Source: Nocardiopsis ganjiahuensis DSM 45031 (lineage in GTDB: Bacteria; Actinomycetota; Actinomycetes; Streptosporangiales; Streptosporangiaceae). Taken from it: a stretch of DNA of 64,000 nucleotides. The notes beneath the pieces are model-generated. The model did not search any database and had not been told where the DNA came from. It worked only from the letters and a program-made list of their open reading frames with translations. Positions 34,371 to 42,717 of this stretch are shown here, piece after piece. Where the stretch lies: positions 62,001 to 126,000 of the forward strand of contig NZ_ANBA01000014.1 of the NCBI RefSeq assembly GCF_000341085.1. The letters run 5' to 3'. How positions within the stretch are numbered: position 1 is the first letter of the stretch; each line of letters opens with the position of its first letter. The position numbers and the translations under genes were made by a program.

Positions 34371-34819
34371 GCCCGACCCGGCGCCGTGACCCGGTGTTCA
34401 CCGGGATCCTGCTGCTCGTGGCGCTGCTGACCGTCTCCCTGGGGGCCGCGAACGCCGACCGAAGCCTGCGCGCGGCGCGGGCCGAGGGGACCCCGGGGAC
34501 CTTCACGGGATCCCGGTTGGACTGTGTGGAGCATCCCGGGCACGAGTCCTGCACCTGTTACGGCACCTACGTGCCCGAGACCGGCGGCCCCGTTCGAGCC
34601 GACGTCTACCTCTACGGCAGGGACCGCGCCTCCTGCCCGATCGACCGGGCCGTCCCCTCCGTGGACGTGGGGGCGGCCAACCGCGTCTACGGTCCGGAGG
34701 GCTCGAACGAATGGATCATGACCTCGGGCATGGTCCTGTTCGGCCTGGGCCTGGGGGGTTACGCGTTCCGGCCCCGGCGCGGGGGAGGCGGGGACCCGCC
34801 CGACCACCCGCCCGGGTGA
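34367..34819 (+). CDS. Small Cys-containing membrane protein inside the enediyne operon
   Basis: A 150-residue protein with an N-terminal helix (GILLLVALLTVSLGAANADR, about residues 11-30), a ~75-residue extracytoplasmic loop with four Cys (DCVEHPGHESCTCYGTY and SCPID), and a second helix (IMTSGMVLFGLGLGGYAF, about 119-136). The CxC pair recalls redox or disulphide chemistry. No family recognised. GTG 34367 overlaps the previous stop (GTGA). It closes this overlapping gene chain; 150 AT-richer bases separate it from the synthase. Confidence 0.7.
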   Translation: MSPTRRRDPVFTGILLLVALLTVSLGAANADRSLRAARAEGTPGTFTGSRLDCVEHPGHESCTCYGTYVPETGGPVRADVYLYGRDRASCPIDRAVPSVDVGAANRVYGPEGSNEWIMTSGMVLFGLGLGGYAFRPRRGGGGDPPDHPPG

Positions 34820-34845
34820 GGGGCTCCGCCGTATAGCAACAATCA

Positions 34846-34946
34846 CGCTGTTATGGAACAGCGGCTGCCCGGAACAGCAGAAGACAAGAAGACGGTTTTC
34901 TCCTGATCTCCCATGCTTGGTACTTGATCGAGTATTTCCTGATCAA
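34846..34946 (+). promoter_or_regulatory. Promoter/operator region of the enediyne PKS
   Basis: Two inverted repeats occur in the AT-rich gap: CGCTGTT-ATGG-AACAGCG (34846-34863) and TTGATC-N11-GATCAA (34924-34946). The TTGATC could also be a -35 box, with a weak TTCTCT 17 bases on. They suggest the synthase has its own regulated promoter in addition to read-through. Confidence 0.45.
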
Positions 34947-34969
34947 TTCTCTAGTGTTCGGAGTGGGTC

Positions 34970-37900
34970 TTGGAAACCGTTCGAATCGCTGTAGTCGGAA
35001 TGGGTTTGTGCTATCCGGACGCGAGTACTCCCGATGATTTGTGGGATAACGTTCTCGCCGGACGCAGAGCATTTCGCCAGATCCCTCGGGAAAGGATGGA
35101 TCTGGCTGACTACTGGTCCGCGGACAGGGACGCGGAGGACCGTTTCTACGCGCGGAAGGCAGCGGTTCTCCGAGGCTTCTCCTTCGACCGGGTCCGCTAC
35201 CGTGTGTCAGGATCCTCGTTCCGCTCGACGGACATGACCCACTGGCTCGCCCTGGAGACCGTGTCCCGGGCGCTCCGGGACGCGGGGTTCCCGTCGGGTG
35301 AGGGGCTGCCGCGCCGCACCACCGGCGTGGTCATCGGCAACAGCCTCACCGGGGAGTTCTCCCGCGCGAACACGCTGCGGCTGCGCTGGCCCTACGTGCG
35401 CAGGACCGTGTCCGCCGCCCTGCTCGGGCACGGATGGGACCGGGAGGAGACCGACGGCTTCCTGGCGAAGCTGGAGAGCTCCTACAAGGAACCGTTCCCG
35501 CGCATGGACGAGGACACCCTGGCCGGGGGCCTGTCCAACACCATCGCCGGGCGGGTGTGCAACCACTTCGACCTGGCGGGCGGCGGTTACACGGTGGACG
35601 GCGCCTGCTCCTCCTCCCTTCTGTCGGTGGCGACCGCGGCCACCGCCCTGGTCCAGGGAGATCTCGACGTCGCCGTCGCCGGAGGGGTGGACCTGTCCAT
35701 CGATCCCTTCGAGATGGTCGGCTTCGCCAGGACCGGGGCCCTGGCCACCGGCGAGATGAGGGTTTACGACAAGGCCTCCAACGGCTTCTGGCCCGGGGAG
35801 GGCGCCGGCGCCCTGGTCCTGGTCCGTGAGGAGGACGCCGTCGCCGAAGGCCGGCGCCCCTACGCCGTGATCACCGGGTGGGGGATCTCCTCCGACGGTC
35901 GGGGCGGTATCACCCGGCCGGAGGAGCAGGGACACCGCCTGGCCCTGGAACGCGCCTACGCGCGGGCCGGGTACGGCATCGAGACGGTCGGCTACTTCGA
36001 GGGACACGGCACCGGGACGGCGCTGGGCGACGCGACCGAACTGGCGGCGCTGTCCGGGGCCCGGACCGACGCCGACCCGGACGCCCCGCCGGCGGCGCTC
36101 GGCTCCGTCAAGGCCAATATCGGCCACACGAAGGCGGCCGCCGGGGTGGCGGGTCTGATCAAGGCGGTCCTGTCGGTGCACCACCGGGTCATTCCGCCCG
36201 GGACCGGTCACCACGACCCCCATCCGGTACTCGAGGAGTCGGCGGCGCTCCGGGTGCCCGACCGGGCGCTGCCCTGGCCGGAGGGGCGGCCGGTACGGGC
36301 CGGGGTCTCGGCGATGGGGTTCGGAGGCATCAACACCCATGTCACCGTCGAGGCCACCGCGGGCCGTCCGGGTGCGGGCCTCACCTCCCGCTCCCGGGAC
36401 CTGGTGAGCGGACGCCAGGACGCCGAGCTGCTCGTTGTGGACGGAGCCGACCTCGCCGAGGTGCGCCGGCGCCTGGCGGACCTCGCCGAGGTGCTTCCCC
36501 GGCTGTCCTCCGCCGAGCTCACGGACCTCGCGGCCGCTCTCGCGGACCGGGCCGAGGGGCGGCCGGCCCGCGCCGCGGTGGTCGCCGCCTCGCCCGAGTC
36601 CGCACAGCGGGGGGTGGGAGCCCTGCTGGCGCACCTGGACTCCGGGACGACCGAGGTGGTGTCCCCCAGGGCCGGCCTCTTCCTGGCCCACCGGACCACC
36701 GCGCCGTCCGTCCGCTACCTCTTCCCCGGCCAGGGCTCGGGGACCGGGGGCGGCGGAGCTCTGCGCGGGCGCTTCCCCGGCGTGGAGCGCGCTCTCACCG
36801 CCGCCAACCTCCCTCGGGGAGGGGACCAGGTGGCCACCGAGGTGGCACAGCCGCGGATCGTCACCGGTTCGCTCGCGGCCCTGGGCCTGTTGGCCGATCT
36901 CGGGATCCTGGCGGACGGCGCCGTCGGCCACAGCCTCGGAGAACTGACGACCCTGTGCTGGGCGGGCGTCCTGGGAGCCGAGGAAACCATGGCGCTTGCC
37001 GCCGCCCGGGGCCGGGCCATGGCGCGGTCGGGCCGACCGGACGGGGCCATGGCCGGTCTGGCCTGTTCCCCCGAGATGGCCGCGGCCCTGCTCCACCCCG
37101 CGTCGGACCCGGTGATCGCCGGCTACAACGGCCCCCGGCAGACGGTGGTCTCCGGTACCGCGGACGCCGTGGACGGTGTCGTGGACAGAGCCCGTGCCGC
37201 CGGTGTCGGTGCCACACGGCTGCCCGTCTCCCACGCCTTCCACTCACCGCTGGTGGCCGACGCGGCCGAGGGCATCGCCCGCGCCCTCGGCGAGCTCACC
37301 CCGGCTCCTCCGGCTCCGGGCGCGGTGTCCACCGTGACCGGCCGGGAACTCGGACCCGACACCGACGTCCGCGCGCTGCTCCGGGACCAGGTCGTCCTGC
37401 CCGTCCGCTTCCACGAAGCGGTCCTGTGCCTGGCCCGCGACGCGGACCTGCTGGTGGAGGTGGGCCCGGGGCAGGTGCTCTCGGGGCTGGCCGCCGAGGC
37501 GGTCCCCGATGTCCCCGTGGTCGCCGTCGACACGGACTCCGCCTCCCTGGAGCCGTTCCTGGGAACGGTCGCGGCCGCCTACGCCCTGGGTGCTCCGGTG
37601 GACCTGCGGGCTCTCTTCACCGGCCGCCTGCTCCGCCGCCCGCCCGAGGACTTCACCTTCCTGGCCAGCCCGTGTGAGGCGGCGCCCGACACGGCCCTGG
37701 GCCGGACCGCGGGCACGGCGGACGCACCCGTCCGCGGCACCGCCGCGGTGGAACACGACCCGGAGGAAGACAGCGGTGCCGACACCCTGGAACTCCTGTG
37801 CGCACTCGTGGCCGACCGCCTCGAGCTCCCCGCGTCCACGGTGAGCGCGGACACGCAACCGCTCGACGACCTCCACCTGAGCTCCATCACGGTCGGCCAA

Positions 37901-40777
37901 CTGGTCAACGAGGCCACCCGCCGACTCGGCCTGCCGCCCCTGGAGGCCGTCAGCGGATACGCCACCTCCACCCTGGGCGAGCTGGCCGGGATGATCGACC
38001 AGCTCGCCGGTACCCCCGGAGCCGAGGCCGAACCCCCGGAGGCCCCGGGGGTGGCTCCCTGGGTGCGGGCCTTCGAGGTCGCCCACGTCGGCCAGGCCCC
38101 GCCCCCCGAACCGCCGCTCCCCGACGGCGGCGCGGGGGAGTGGCGGGTGTACGCCCCGCCCGGCCACCCGTTGGCCGAGCCCCTGCGCCTGGCCCTGTCC
38201 GCCCTGGGCTCCGGCGTCCTCCTCTGTCTGCCCGCGCGGGGCGGCCCCGAGCTCGTCGGAACCTTCCTCGAGGCGGCTCGCGCCGCCGTGGCGGCCGGGC
38301 GGCCGACGCGGTTCGTGGTGGTCCAGGGCCGCCGAGGAGCAGCCGGGGTGGCCCGGACGCTGCACCAGGAGGCTCCCGGCACGGCCACCACCGTGGTCAC
38401 GCTGAACGAACCCGAACCCGACTCCGCCGCCGGAATCGCGCGGGCGGTGCGCGCCGTGGCGGCCGAGACCGCCGCGACCACGGCGTACACCGAGGCGCGC
38501 TACGACGCCGACGGCCGCCGGACCGTCCCCGTCCTGCGCGTGCTCCCGCCCGGGGCCGAGGCCGCGGGCACGGTGGAGGCGCCCCTCGGCGAGGGGGACG
38601 TCGTCCTGGTCACCGGCGGGGGCAAGGGGATCACCGCGGAGTGCGCCCTGTCCCTGGCCAAGGAGTACGGGGCGGCCCTGGCGCTGCTCGGCCGCGCCCC
38701 CGAGGAGGACCCCGAACTCGCCGCGAACCTGGAGAGGATGTCCGGGGCCGGGGTCCGCTTCGCCTACGCCCGAGCGGACGTGACCCGACCGGACGAGGTC
38801 CGTGCGGCCGTGGGCGAACTGCAGGGGAGGCTGGGCGTCGTCACCGCCGTGTTCCACGGGGCCGGGCGCAACGAACCCGAGGCCCTGCACGGTCTCTCCG
38901 AATCGTTGTTCCGGGAGGCACTGGCCCCCAAGGTCGAAGGGCTGGAGACGGTCCTGGACGCGGTGGACCCGGAGCGGCTCCGCCTGCTGGTCGCCTTCGG
39001 CAGCATCATCGGTCGCGCGGGGCTGCGGGGCGAGGCCCACTACTCCACCGCCAACGACTGGCTCACGGAGCGGGTCGTCGAGTACGGCGAGGAGCACCCG
39101 CGCACCCGTGTCCTGGCCCTGGAGTGGTCGGTGTGGTCCGGAGCCGGGATGGGGGAGAGGATGGGCGTGGTCGAGGCGCTGATGCGTGACGGCATCACCC
39201 CGATCTCGGTGGAGGAGGGGACCGCTGTCCTGCACCGGATCCTCGACGACCGCTCCGCGGGCCCCGTCCTGGTGGTCGGCGGCCGCACCGGTGCGCTGCC
39301 CACGCTCTCCCTGGAGCGCCCGGAGATCCCCCTGGGCCGGTTCACCGAGAGGGTGCTCGTCCACTACCCCGGGGTGGAGCTGGTCACCGAGGCCGTGCTC
39401 TCCCCCGCCGACGACCCCTACCTGGACGACCACCGCCTCGACGGCGACCTGCTCTTCCCCGCCGTCATCGGGATGGAGGCGATGGCGCAGGTCGCGGCCG
39501 CGGTGAGCGGGCACACCACGGCGCCCGTCATGGAGTCGGTGCGGTTCGCCCGTCCGGTGGTGGTCCGGCCCGAAGGCACGACCACCGTCCGGGTGGCGGC
39601 ACTCGTGCGTGACGGGGAGAGCGTGGAGGTCGTCGTCCGCAGTGCGGAGACGGGCTACGGCGCGGACCACTTCAGGGCGCTCCTGCGCTGGCCGGGGGAG
39701 CGGGGCCGGGAGGAACCGCACCGCTCGACGGCGTCGGCCCCCGGGGCCCTGCCGCGGGTCCCGGTCGAACCCTCCGAGCTCTACGAGAACCTGCTCTTCC
39801 AGGGGAAGAGGTTCCAGCGGCTGCTCGCCTACCACCGGACCGGAGCCCGTCACGTGGTCGCCGAACTGTCCGCCGAAGCGCGGCACGACTGGTTCGGGAC
39901 CTTCATGCCCCAGGACCGGGTCCTCGCCGACCCCGGGGCCCGGGACGCCGCGATGCACGCCCTCCAGGCCTGCGTGCCCGACGGGACCCTGCTGCCCGAG
40001 AGCGTGGAGCGCATCGTCTGCGCCTCCCCCCGCGACGGGGCCGCCCACCTGCTGCTCAGCGCCGGGGAACGGGCCCAGGAGGGGGACTCCCACATCTACG
40101 ACGTGGAACTGCGCGACCTCTCCGGCACGCTGGTCGAACGCTGGGAGGGCCTGAGGCTGCGCGTGGTCCGCGCTACCGGCGGAACCGGCCCGTGGATACC
40201 GCCGCTGCTCGGCCCCTACCTGGAACGCCGGCTCGAACACGTACTCGGAGGGGCCAGGACGGTGGTCGTCGAACCCGACTCCGCGGGGCCGGACCGAGGC
40301 GGCCGGGAGCACACCGCACTGGCCGTCGGCCGCGCCCTGAACCGGCCGGTCCGGATCCGTTACCGGCCCGACGGACGTCCCGAGGTGGAGGGTGCCCGGG
40401 TCTCGGCCTCGCACGGGGCCGGGGTGACTCTGGCCGTGGTCGGGAGGGAGCTTCTGGCCTGTGACGTGGAGACCGTCGTGCGGCGCTCCGAGGCGGACTG
40501 GAGGGGTCTGCTCGGAGCGGACCTGATGCCGCTGCGGGACCTGGTGGCGACCGAGACCGGGGAGTCCGACGACGCCGCGGCGACCCGGGTGTGGAGCGCC
40601 CTGGAGTGCCTGCGCAAGGTGGGCGAGCCGGGCCGTTCCCTGGTCCTGGACTCGGCGGGCGAGCACGGATGGACCGTGCTCGCCTGCGGGGGCGCCCGCA
40701 TCGCCACCTGGCGGACCACCCTCACCGGGGACCCCGCGCCGGTGGTCTTCGCGGTCCTGCACGAAGGAGGAGAGTGA
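34970..40777 (+). CDS. pksE: Iterative type I enediyne polyketide synthase (PKSE)
   Basis: A 1935-residue megasynthase that builds the linear polyene precursor of enediynes. Domain order: KS (about 1-460, Cys213 in DGACSSS, His346 in EGHGTGT, His386 in NIGHTKA); AT (about 570-880, Ser655 in GHSLGE); ACP (about 925-1010, DLHLSSITVG, likely phosphopantetheine Ser972); KR (about 1210-1430, TGGGKGI at 1215, Tyr1358 in HYSTAND); DH (about 1470-1720, PYLDDH with His1488); and a C-terminal integrated PPTase (about 1780-1935, Asp1832 and Glu1834 in CDVET, Glu1879 in VWSALECLRK). All catalytic residues I can place are intact. The length fits known PKSEs. TTG 34970 follows GGAG. The stop overlaps the thioesterase ATG (TGATG). 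Confidence 0.95.
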   Translation: METVRIAVVGMGLCYPDASTPDDLWDNVLAGRRAFRQIPRERMDLADYWSADRDAEDRFYARKAAVLRGFSFDRVRYRVSGSSFRSTDMTHWLALETVSRALRDAGFPSGEGLPRRTTGVVIGNSLTGEFSRANTLRLRWPYVRRTVSAALLGHGWDREETDGFLAKLESSYKEPFPRMDEDTLAGGLSNTIAGRVCNHFDLAGGGYTVDGACSSSLLSVATAATALVQGDLDVAVAGGVDLSIDPFEMVGFARTGALATGEMRVYDKASNGFWPGEGAGALVLVREEDAVAEGRRPYAVITGWGISSDGRGGITRPEEQGHRLALERAYARAGYGIETVGYFEGHGTGTALGDATELAALSGARTDADPDAPPAALGSVKANIGHTKAAAGVAGLIKAVLSVHHRVIPPGTGHHDPHPVLEESAALRVPDRALPWPEGRPVRAGVSAMGFGGINTHVTVEATAGRPGAGLTSRSRDLVSGRQDAELLVVDGADLAEVRRRLADLAEVLPRLSSAELTDLAAALADRAEGRPARAAVVAASPESAQRGVGALLAHLDSGTTEVVSPRAGLFLAHRTTAPSVRYLFPGQGSGTGGGGALRGRFPGVERALTAANLPRGGDQVATEVAQPRIVTGSLAALGLLADLGILADGAVGHSLGELTTLCWAGVLGAEETMALAAARGRAMARSGRPDGAMAGLACSPEMAAALLHPASDPVIAGYNGPRQTVVSGTADAVDGVVDRARAAGVGATRLPVSHAFHSPLVADAAEGIARALGELTPAPPAPGAVSTVTGRELGPDTDVRALLRDQVVLPVRFHEAVLCLARDADLLVEVGPGQVLSGLAAEAVPDVPVVAVDTDSASLEPFLGTVAAAYALGAPVDLRALFTGRLLRRPPEDFTFLASPCEAAPDTALGRTAGTADAPVRGTAAVEHDPEEDSGADTLELLCALVADRLELPASTVSADTQPLDDLHLSSITVGQLVNEATRRLGLPPLEAVSGYATSTLGELAGMIDQLAGTPGAEAEPPEAPGVAPWVRAFEVAHVGQAPPPEPPLPDGGAGEWRVYAPPGHPLAEPLRLALSALGSGVLLCLPARGGPELVGTFLEAARAAVAAGRPTRFVVVQGRRGAAGVARTLHQEAPGTATTVVTLNEPEPDSAAGIARAVRAVAAETAATTAYTEARYDADGRRTVPVLRVLPPGAEAAGTVEAPLGEGDVVLVTGGGKGITAECALSLAKEYGAALALLGRAPEEDPELAANLERMSGAGVRFAYARADVTRPDEVRAAVGELQGRLGVVTAVFHGAGRNEPEALHGLSESLFREALAPKVEGLETVLDAVDPERLRLLVAFGSIIGRAGLRGEAHYSTANDWLTERVVEYGEEHPRTRVLALEWSVWSGAGMGERMGVVEALMRDGITPISVEEGTAVLHRILDDRSAGPVLVVGGRTGALPTLSLERPEIPLGRFTERVLVHYPGVELVTEAVLSPADDPYLDDHRLDGDLLFPAVIGMEAMAQVAAAVSGHTTAPVMESVRFARPVVVRPEGTTTVRVAALVRDGESVEVVVRSAETGYGADHFRALLRWPGERGREEPHRSTASAPGALPRVPVEPSELYENLLFQGKRFQRLLAYHRTGARHVVAELSAEARHDWFGTFMPQDRVLADPGARDAAMHALQACVPDGTLLPESVERIVCASPRDGAAHLLLSAGERAQEGDSHIYDVELRDLSGTLVERWEGLRLRVVRATGGTGPWIPPLLGPYLERRLEHVLGGARTVVVEPDSAGPDRGGREHTALAVGRALNRPVRIRYRPDGRPEVEGARVSASHGAGVTLAVVGRELLACDVETVVRRSEADWRGLLGADLMPLRDLVATETGESDDAAATRVWSALECLRKVGEPGRSLVLDSAGEHGWTVLACGGARIATWRTTLTGDPAPVVFAVLHEGGE

Positions 40778-41235
40778 TGTCCGATTACTACGAGATCCTG
40801 CACACGGTCGGCTTCGAGGAGACCAACCTCGTGGGCAACGTCTACTACGTCAACTACCTGAGCTGGCAGGGGCGTTGCAGGGAGATGTTCCTGCGGGACC
40901 GGGCCCCGGGCGTCCTCGCGGAGCTGCGGGACGACCTCAAGCTCTTCACCCTCCGGGTGGACTGCGAGTTCCTCGCCGAGCTGACGGCCTTCGACGAGCT
41001 CTCCGTCCGGATGCGGCTCGAGGAGCTGACCCGGACCCAGGTCCAGTTCGCCTTCGACTACGTCCGTCTCGGCCCCCTGGGGCAGGAGTCGCTCGTGGCA
41101 CGGGGGCGGCAGCGCATCGCCTGTATGCGCGGGCCGAACTCCGCGACCGTCCCCGCCACCGTTCCCGAGGAACTGCGCGGGGCCCTCGCCCCGTACGCGG
41201 TCTCCACGGCACGAGCGGCGGTGGTCCGATCGTGA
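40777..41235 (+). CDS. tebC: Enediyne thioesterase (TEBC/E10, CalE7/DynE7 type)
   Basis: A 152-residue hot-dog-fold thioesterase that releases the polyene from the PKS carrier domain. The family signature TNLVGNVYYVNYLSWQGRCR, with the Asn and Arg used in place of an acidic catalytic residue in CalE7/DynE7-like enzymes, is present near residues 17-36. The Leu-Arg-Val-Asp-Cys-Glu-Phe stretch and RGRQRIAC follow. With the PKS it should give conjugated polyenes even without other genes, by analogy with characterised systems. ATG 40777 has GGAGGAGA upstream and overlaps the PKS stop. Confidence 0.93.
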   Translation: MSDYYEILHTVGFEETNLVGNVYYVNYLSWQGRCREMFLRDRAPGVLAELRDDLKLFTLRVDCEFLAELTAFDELSVRMRLEELTRTQVQFAFDYVRLGPLGQESLVARGRQRIACMRGPNSATVPATVPEELRGALAPYAVSTARAAVVRS

Positions 41236-41732
41236 CGGACCTGCGCCGGGTCATGTCCGCGTTCGCCACCGGGGTCGTGGTCGTCACGGTCGGCGGGGAC
41301 CGGCCCGACGGTATGACGGCCAACTCCTTCTCCTCGGTCTCCCTCGATCCACCGCTGGTGCTGTGCTGCGTGTCCCGCGCGGCCCGCATGCACGGGCCCC
41401 TCTCGTCGGGAGGCCGCTTCGGGGTCTCGGTCCTGTCCGCGGACCAGGAGGACGTCGCACGCCACTTCGCCGACCGGGCGCGTCCGCACGGGTGGGCGCT
41501 GTTCGCGCGCCCGCCATGGCACAGCGGTCCGCACACGGAGGCGCCGCTGATCACCGGGGCGCTGGCCTGGCTGGAGTGCGAGGTGGTCCGGGCGGTGGCG
41601 GCCGGGGACCACACGGTCTTCGTCGCGGCCGTGCTCGACGCCGCGGCGGGGCCGGACCGCTCGGCCCTGCTGTTCCACGACAGCGCATTCCACGGGCTGC
41701 GTCCGGTGCCCGCCGCCGGTACCGCCGACTGA
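41232..41732 (+). CDS. Flavin reductase (enediyne E6-like)
   Basis: A 166-residue NAD(P)H:flavin oxidoreductase of the HpaC/split-barrel family. MSAFATGVVVVTVGGDRPDG, MTANSFSSVSLDPPLVLCCV and GRFGVSVLSADQEDVARHFA are typical. In C-1027 biosynthesis the E6 homologue supplies reduced FAD to a two-component monooxygenase. No such oxygenase lies in the cassette; the FAD monooxygenase at 13.1 kb is a one-component type and unlikely to be the partner. The GTG start overlaps the thioesterase stop (GTGA). This is the last gene of the cassette operon and it converges on a TetR gene. Confidence 0.88.
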   Translation: MTDLRRVMSAFATGVVVVTVGGDRPDGMTANSFSSVSLDPPLVLCCVSRAARMHGPLSSGGRFGVSVLSADQEDVARHFADRARPHGWALFARPPWHSGPHTEAPLITGALAWLECEVVRAVAAGDHTVFVAAVLDAAAGPDRSALLFHDSAFHGLRPVPAAGTAD

Positions 41733-41768
41733 CGGTCGCGTCCGGTCCGCGTCACCGCCCCGGAGGGT

Positions 41769-42431
41769 TCAGGCCCCCACGGCCCCCCGGGGCGGGACCC
41801 GCCCGGCGGACCGGGTCACGGAGGCCCGGGCCGCGTCCGGCGCGTCGCCGCAGCCGATCATCAGGGACACGAGCTGGTCCTCGAAGCACCGGTCCGCGTC
41901 GTAGGGCGGGATCAGGTAGCGCCCCAGCTCCAGGGTGGTGAAACCGTGGAGCGCGCACCACAGGCGGTGGGCGACCAGCTCGGGGTCGGCCGTGTGGAAG
42001 CGTCCGGCGGCCACACACCGGGCCACACAGGCGCTCACGTTGCGCAGCGTGTAGCGGCCGTGCTGCCTGTCCTCCTCGGAGACGCGGAACCCGGCCAGTG
42101 AGCACCCGCCGAACATCACCGAGTACAGGTGTTCGTTGCCCAGGGCGTTCTCCCGGAAGGCCCGCCCCAGGAGGGCCAGATCGGCGACCGGGTCATCCGT
42201 GGCGGCCACGCGGGTCAGGTGTTCCTGGAGTCGGAGGAAACCCTCGGCGACCATGGCGTGGACCAGCTCGCCGATACCGCCGAAGTAGGTGTAGACGGCC
42301 ATGGTGGAGCAGCCCGCCTCCCGGGCGATCCGCCGTGTGGACAGGCCGGGGGGACCTTCGGCCGCCAACAGCCGGGCAGCGGTGTCGATCAGTACGGCGC
42401 GTGACCGCGGGTCGGGCTTTCGAGGGCTCAT
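41769..42431 (-). CDS. TetR/AcrR family regulator
   Basis: A 220-residue repressor-type protein. The DNA-binding helix-turn-helix is LSTRRIAREAGCSTMAVYTY (about residues 30-49). The ligand domain (about 75-200) resembles the TetR C-terminal type with LVAHRLWCALHGFTTLELGR. It ends 36 bases from the convergent flavin reductase, so it may regulate the cassette or export. A good palindrome lies 22-39 bases upstream of its ATG and may be its own operator. Confidence 0.88.
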   Translation of the reverse strand: MSPRKPDPRSRAVLIDTAARLLAAEGPPGLSTRRIAREAGCSTMAVYTYFGGIGELVHAMVAEGFLRLQEHLTRVAATDDPVADLALLGRAFRENALGNEHLYSVMFGGCSLAGFRVSEEDRQHGRYTLRNVSACVARCVAAGRFHTADPELVAHRLWCALHGFTTLELGRYLIPPYDADRCFEDQLVSLMIGCGDAPDAARASVTRSAGRVPPRGAVGA

Positions 42432-42452
42432 GGCATCCAGGGCTCGTAATGG

Positions 42453-42470
42453 AATGCGCTTTCACGCATT
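42453..42470. promoter_or_regulatory. Candidate TetR operator
   Basis: AATGCG-CTTTCA-CGCATT, an 18-bp inverted repeat just upstream of the TetR gene start. Size and position fit an autoregulatory TetR operator. Confidence 0.5.
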
Positions 42471-42671
42471 TATCGGCTGGTCAGCCTCGGGGCGGCCGAA
42501 ACGGAGAATGCCGCGGTCCGGCCGGAAACAGTTCGAGGACGATACTCGCAAAAAACCGGCATATTCTCCCCGCTTCCGCCCCGGCATTACGGCCGTGCCC
42601 GAAAAAGAATCCGGAACGAGGAGAACGGAGTCGTTCTGCTCGAAGGAAGTCGGCGGACGAGGGCGCCGGAA

Positions 42672-42712
42672 GGGTTCCGCGGGCCCGAAGGGGGCGGGCG
42701 TCCGCGGAACCC
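42672..42712 (-). terminator. Terminator after the ScyD/ScyE-like gene
   Basis: An 11-bp outer stem (42672-42682 with 42702-42712) plus an inner 5-bp stem lies directly past the leftward stop codon at 42718. Bases 42471-42671 between it and the TetR operator contain no recognised gene. Confidence 0.65.
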
Positions 42713-42717
42713 GTTTC

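Noticed and set aside
37244..40762. Very long open frame antisense to the enediyne synthase
   Set aside because: It is an artefact of GC-rich third positions. Its translation is Gly/Arg/Gln-rich without domains, whereas the opposite strand encodes a complete synthase.
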